This document shows, piece after piece, positions 15,725 through 18,280 of a stretch of 18,280 nucleotides of DNA (position 1 is the stretch's first letter; every line of letters begins with the position of its first letter). The translations under genes and the position numbers were made by a program. The notes beneath the pieces were generated by a model that saw nothing but the letters and a program-made list of their open reading frames with translations, was not told where the DNA came from and ran no database searches. The stretch is from CAZYJD01 sp964647785 (GTDB lineage: Bacteria > Bacteroidota > Bacteroidia > NS11-12g > UBA9320), in assembly GCA_964647785.1 (NCBI GenBank), contig CAZYJD010000042.1, positions 1-18,280 of the forward strand, given 5' to 3'.

Positions 15725-16408
15725 TCAATCCAACTGCAGATATCGCATGAATTCGTTACGAACAGAAGGATCTTGAAATTTACCGTAAAACTGACTTGTA
15801 ACCGTGCTGCTATTAACATCTTGTATCCCCCTTGAAGCCACACACATGTGATCGGCATTGATTACCACGGCTACATCATCTGTTTGCAGAACCTCGCGAA
15901 GTTCATTGGCTATTTGTACGGTTAAACGCTCCTGAACTTGCGGGCGTCGGGCAAAATGTTGAACAATTCGATTAATTTTACTCAAACCAATTACTTTTCC
16001 AGAACTGATATAAGCCACATGTGCTTTCCCGATGATAGGCACAAAATGATGTTCGCAGTTGCTGTAGACGCTGATGTTTCTTTCAACCAGCATTTGATTG
16101 TAATTGTATTTATTCTCGAACAATCTTACCGCAGGGCGATTGGCCGGGTTTAAACCACTAAAGATTTCTTTAACAAACATCTTTGCCACCCTTTGAGGTG
16201 TTCCTTTCAAACTATCGTCATTTAGGTCCAGTCCGAGTATCTGCATGATTTCTTTAAAGTGTTTCTGGATGAGCTCAATTTTTAGTTCATCATCCATCTC
16301 AAAAGCATCAGCTCTCAGCGGACTATCCATGCTAAAGAATTCATGCTCCATATCGTCTGGCTCGCCACTACTGGCCGGTGTATTCAACGAAGTTTCTTTC
16401 AGTTTCAT
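15725..16408 (-). CDS. folE: GTP cyclohydrolase I
   Basis: It has 227 residues and converts GTP to 7,8-dihydroneopterin triphosphate, the entry step to folate and other pterins. Zinc ligands fit the family exactly: Cys118 and His121 in NCEHHF and Cys189 in ADHMCVASRG, the same spacing as Cys110/His113/Cys181 of the E. coli enzyme. GLSKINRIVQHFARRPQVQERLT and STVTSQFYG are further hallmarks. The first 45 or so residues are the acidic, poorly conserved extension usual in Bacteroidota. The ATG at 16408 overlaps the upstream pterin synthase gene by 41 bases; an internal ATG at 16351 (MEHEFFSMD) would remove the overlap and still give a full core, so the start is uncertain. Coupling to the pterin synthase suggests the two act in one pathway. 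Confidence 0.96.
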   Translation of the reverse strand: MKLKETSLNTPASSGEPDDMEHEFFSMDSPLRADAFEMDDELKIELIQKHFKEIMQILGLDLNDDSLKGTPQRVAKMFVKEIFSGLNPANRPAVRLFENKYNYNQMLVERNISVYSNCEHHFVPIIGKAHVAYISSGKVIGLSKINRIVQHFARRPQVQERLTVQIANELREVLQTDDVAVVINADHMCVASRGIQDVNSSTVTSQFYGKFQDPSVRNEFMRYLQLD

Positions 16409-16778
16409 ATAAGATTACAGTTAATTCAAATTTATGATCAATTTTCTCCCTTAGAATATCCCAAATCACCTTAGCGATATTCTCAGCTGTGGGATTGAGT
16501 TGCTTGAACTCCGGCACATCGATATTAAGGTTCTTGTGATCCAAACGATCGATGACATTAATGCGGATAATATCCTTCAGTATTTTTAGATCCATCAAAT
16601 AACCAGTTTCAGGATCTACCTCTCCGTACAATTTCACCAACAACTCGTAATTATGACCGTGGTAGCTCGGGTTGTTACATTTCCCAAACACCTCAGTATT
16701 GCGCTCATCACTCCATTTAGGATTGTGCAAGCGATGTGCTGCATTGAACCATTCTTTTCTGTAGGCGGAGATTTTCAT
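16368..16778 (-). CDS. 6-pyruvoyl-tetrahydropterin synthase / 6-carboxytetrahydropterin synthase family protein
   Basis: It has 136 residues. The three zinc histidines are His15 (FNAAHRL), His40 and His42 (HGHNY), and Cys34 in GKCNNP is the catalytic cysteine. LDHKNLN, PTAENIA and YETERNF complete the family pattern. The enzyme acts on dihydroneopterin triphosphate, the product of the adjacent folE. The C-x5-HGH spacing and the GKCNNP, LDHKNL and YET wording match animal-type PTPS more closely than E. coli QueD (C-x3-HGH), so the product may be 6-pyruvoyl-tetrahydropterin rather than, or as well as, the queuosine precursor. Neither other queuosine genes nor sepiapterin reductase are in the window, so the role is open. 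ATG 16778 is the only sensible start. Confidence 0.93.
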   Translation of the reverse strand: MKISAYRKEWFNAAHRLHNPKWSDERNTEVFGKCNNPSYHGHNYELLVKLYGEVDPETGYLMDLKILKDIIRINVIDRLDHKNLNIDVPEFKQLNPTAENIAKVIWDILREKIDHKFELTVILYETERNFVEYTGQ

Positions 16779-17178
16779 TATTCAAGAATACATTCATTTA
16801 AACATATTCCACAGCAAATGGTTCTCAGCCTTTCCATTTTTGTTTAACAATAAATCTATTTGAATAATCAAAAATAAATTAAATCAACAAGGCGGTCTGT
16901 GGAACACACGAAGACCAACGAACCCTCGATTTGAGCCCAAGTAAAAACCTTTTACACAAGCATGAATAAACTTCCAAGACCGTTGATTTTCAGATATATG
17001 TCAAAATAAGGCTTGTTGATAAAAGGATTGAAAATCCCAATACCACACCAAACCCTTGACACATGAGCATTCCCAGCATTTTGTTTAATAGTTGCTTTAA
17101 TATTTTAAACAAAAAAAGTTGCAAGATTCTTTTCATGGGTTATTTTTGTGCAGCCTTTAAATCAAAAATCTAAACAAA
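16779..17178. other. 400-base divergent intergenic region
   Basis: This is the only gap over 300 bases. It separates the pterin synthase gene (minus) from the sigma factor gene (plus). No convincing reading frame or tRNA was seen. It holds the sigma promoter (17119-17148), the TTTTGTTTA copies, a 15-bp palindrome GTAAAA-ACC-TTTTAC (16941-16955) and a weak hairpin GGTCT/AGACC (16894-16898 and 16912-16916). A TATTTTTG element on the minus strand at 16869-16876 could serve the pterin synthase gene but lacks a correctly spaced TTG. Confidence 0.6.
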
Positions 17179-17179
17179 A
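16838..17179. repeat. Four copies of TTTTGTTTA in the sigma-factor upstream region
   Basis: The nonamer TTTTGTTTA occurs at 16838-16846 and 17079-17087 on the plus strand and at 17106-17114 and 17171-17179 on the minus strand (as TAAACAAAA). The copies at 17079-17088 and 17105-17114 form a perfect 10-bp inverted repeat (TTTTGTTTAA / TTAAACAAAA) with a 16-base gap, ending four bases before the promoter's TTG element. The last copy runs into the ATG of the sigma gene. The region is AT-rich, so chance cannot be excluded. Confidence 0.45.
17119..17148 (+). promoter_or_regulatory. Bacteroidota-type promoter of the ECF sigma gene
   Basis: TTG (17119-17121) and TATTTTTG (17141-17148) are separated by 19 bases, an exact fit to the TTG-N19-TAnnTTTG promoter used by the primary sigma factor of Bacteroidota. 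The -7 element lies 30 bases before the ATG at 17179, giving a leader of about 25 bases. The start itself has the A-rich context AAACAAAATG typical of this phylum. Confidence 0.8.
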
Positions 17180-17706
17180 TGACCAATATCGAATTCTCAC
17201 ACCAAGTTCAGGAACAAGAAGCACCATTGAAAAGTTACGCACTGCAACTGACCAACAATATTGAAGATGCCAATGATCTTGTGCAAGAGACCATGATGAA
17301 GGCGTTTAAGTACCGCGATAAGTTTGCAGATGGAACAAACTTGAAAGGATGGCTTTACACCATAATGAAGAATAGTTTTATCAATAACTATCGCAGAATT
17401 TTGAAAAGAAATACGTTCATCGACACCACCGATAACACTTACTTTCTCGACCATCCCAATCACACCACTGAGAACTACGGCGAGCTCAAGTTTGTGAGGA
17501 AAGATTTGGAAGAAGCCATTGATTCTCTGCCTGAAGATCTCAAGAACACCTTCCGAATGAATATGCTGGGTTACAAGTACCACGAAATAGCCGATGAAAT
17601 GGATATTCCTATAGGCACCGTGAAAACTCGAATTTTTGTAGCCAAAAGAAAATTGCGCAAGAAACTCAAAGTGTATGCTGATGCTTACGGTCTAATCGAA
17701 AGTTGA
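17179..17706 (+). CDS. ECF-type RNA polymerase sigma-70 family factor
   Basis: It has 175 residues with the two-domain ECF layout. Region 2 spans about 15-75, with the helix DANDLVQETMMKAFKYRDKF and LKGWLYTIMKNSFINNYRR for core binding and -10 recognition. Region 4 spans about 110-165, with GYKYHEIADEMDIPIGTVKTRIFVAKRKLRKKL as the helix-turn-helix for -35 recognition. It should redirect RNA polymerase to a subset of promoters. No anti-sigma factor gene follows: the next gene is convergent after seven bases. Control may therefore be transcriptional, through the repeat-rich upstream region, or the partner may be elsewhere. The promoter is of the vegetative type rather than obviously autoregulated. 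Confidence 0.93.
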   Translation: MTNIEFSHQVQEQEAPLKSYALQLTNNIEDANDLVQETMMKAFKYRDKFADGTNLKGWLYTIMKNSFINNYRRILKRNTFIDTTDNTYFLDHPNHTTENYGELKFVRKDLEEAIDSLPEDLKNTFRMNMLGYKYHEIADEMDIPIGTVKTRIFVAKRKLRKKLKVYADAYGLIES

Positions 17707-17713
17707 TCGGCGT

Positions 17714-18271
17714 TTATATATTCCCTTTAAACAATTTAATTGCTATCGAAAGGAGGATGATTCCGAAGAATTTCCTCAGAATCGCCAAGCCTCCTTTCCC
17801 TAGCTTTCGGGCAATGTACCCGGTGCTTTTCAAAACGATGAATACCACCAGCAGGTTTACCAAAACACCTACCAATATATTTAGGGTGCTATAAGCTGCC
17901 TTTAGCGACATTAAAGTGGTTAGGGTTCCAGCACCGGCAATGATTGGAAAGGCGATGGGGACAATGCTACCACTATCCGCGTCAGGGTCAGGCTTAAAGA
18001 AGTTAACGCCCAACACCAATTCTAAACCCAGGATAAAAATAACAATGCTTCCCGCCAGGGCGAAACTCCCAACATCAATGCCCACCATGGATAGTATTTG
18101 TTCACCGAAGTATAAAAACAATATCATGAGCATGCCGGCAAAAAATGTGGCTTTTTCCGTTTGTATGTGTCCCAGTTTCTCGCGCAAACTGATGATAATT
18201 GGCACAGAACCGATGATGTCAATCACCGCAAAAAGGGTCAGGGAAATGGTTAGAATGTCTTTGAAATTCAT
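17714..18271 (-). CDS. MarC family integral membrane protein
   Basis: It has 185 residues and about six hydrophobic segments, the normal MarC size (near 200). Signature stretches are LFAVIDIIGSVPIIISL in the first segment and PIAFPIIAGAGTLTTLM after the central loop, the two related half-repeats of the MarC/NAAT superfamily. It lies in the inner membrane. Family function is poorly defined: early links to multiple antibiotic resistance were not upheld, and some relatives are proposed amino-acid transporters. The ATG at 18271 is nine bases from the window edge, so its promoter is not visible. Its TAA is seven bases from the converging sigma-factor stop, with no terminator between them. Confidence 0.93.
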   Translation of the reverse strand: MNFKDILTISLTLFAVIDIIGSVPIIISLREKLGHIQTEKATFFAGMLMILFLYFGEQILSMVGIDVGSFALAGSIVIFILGLELVLGVNFFKPDPDADSGSIVPIAFPIIAGAGTLTTLMSLKAAYSTLNILVGVLVNLLVVFIVLKSTGYIARKLGKGGLAILRKFFGIILLSIAIKLFKGNI

Positions 18272-18280
18272 GTAAAAAAA

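Noticed and set aside
17707..17713. Terminator between the sigma gene and the MarC gene
   Set aside because: The gap is seven bases and has no inverted repeat or T-run.

Overview
The window looks like a chromosomal segment from a member of the Bacteroidota, most likely a flavobacterium-like or related marine/freshwater lineage. The reasons are two secreted proteins with C-terminal type IX secretion sorting domains, DUF5004-like and Sus-type starch genes, a promoter of the TTG-N19-TAnnTTTG type, A-rich start contexts without clear Shine-Dalgarno sites, and many proteins of typical Bacteroidota architecture. No mobile element, CRISPR array, rRNA or tRNA was seen.

Positions 1-9490 are a starch/maltodextrin utilisation region. 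Two plus-strand genes at the left edge (a 5'-truncated DUF5004-like gene and a secreted two-domain protein) look like the tail of a Sus-type operon whose susC/susD part would lie upstream, outside the window. They converge, across a shared bidirectional terminator, on a minus-strand pair: a non-catalytic T9SS protein with three carbohydrate-binding-like domains, and a large T9SS GH13 amylase with a CBM48-like domain. Divergent from that pair is a plus-strand pair: a SusA-like GH13 neopullulanase/cyclomaltodextrinase with a signal peptide and a small lipoprotein. This converges on a minus-strand SLC45-like MFS sugar transporter. The inferred route is that the T9SS proteins bind and cut starch outside the cell, oligosaccharides cross the outer membrane through an off-window SusCD pair, the SusA-like enzyme shortens them in the periplasm, and the MFS carrier takes up the products. 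A 17-bp inverted-repeat motif (GTGT-N7-ACAC core) occurs in the divergent amylase promoter region and again upstream of the MFS gene, and may tie these genes into one regulon.

Positions 9494-16778 hold minus-strand housekeeping and envelope genes, read from right to left: a PTPS-type pterin synthase overlapping folE (GTP cyclohydrolase I), an M1 metallopeptidase whose C-terminal third looks like an outer-membrane beta-barrel, a lolD-type ABC ATPase starting one base after the peptidase stop, fadD (long-chain acyl-CoA synthetase), and a membrane-anchored DUF3380-like muramidase overlapping fadD by four bases.

Positions 16779-17178 are a 400-base AT-rich divergent intergenic region with inverted repeats and a near-consensus Bacteroidota promoter driving an ECF-type sigma factor (17179-17706). 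The window ends with a convergent MarC-family membrane protein. The most interesting points are the shared operator-like motif, the domain apparently shared by the Sus-tail protein and the amylase N-terminus, the peptidase-barrel fusion, and the repeat-rich sigma-factor promoter region.
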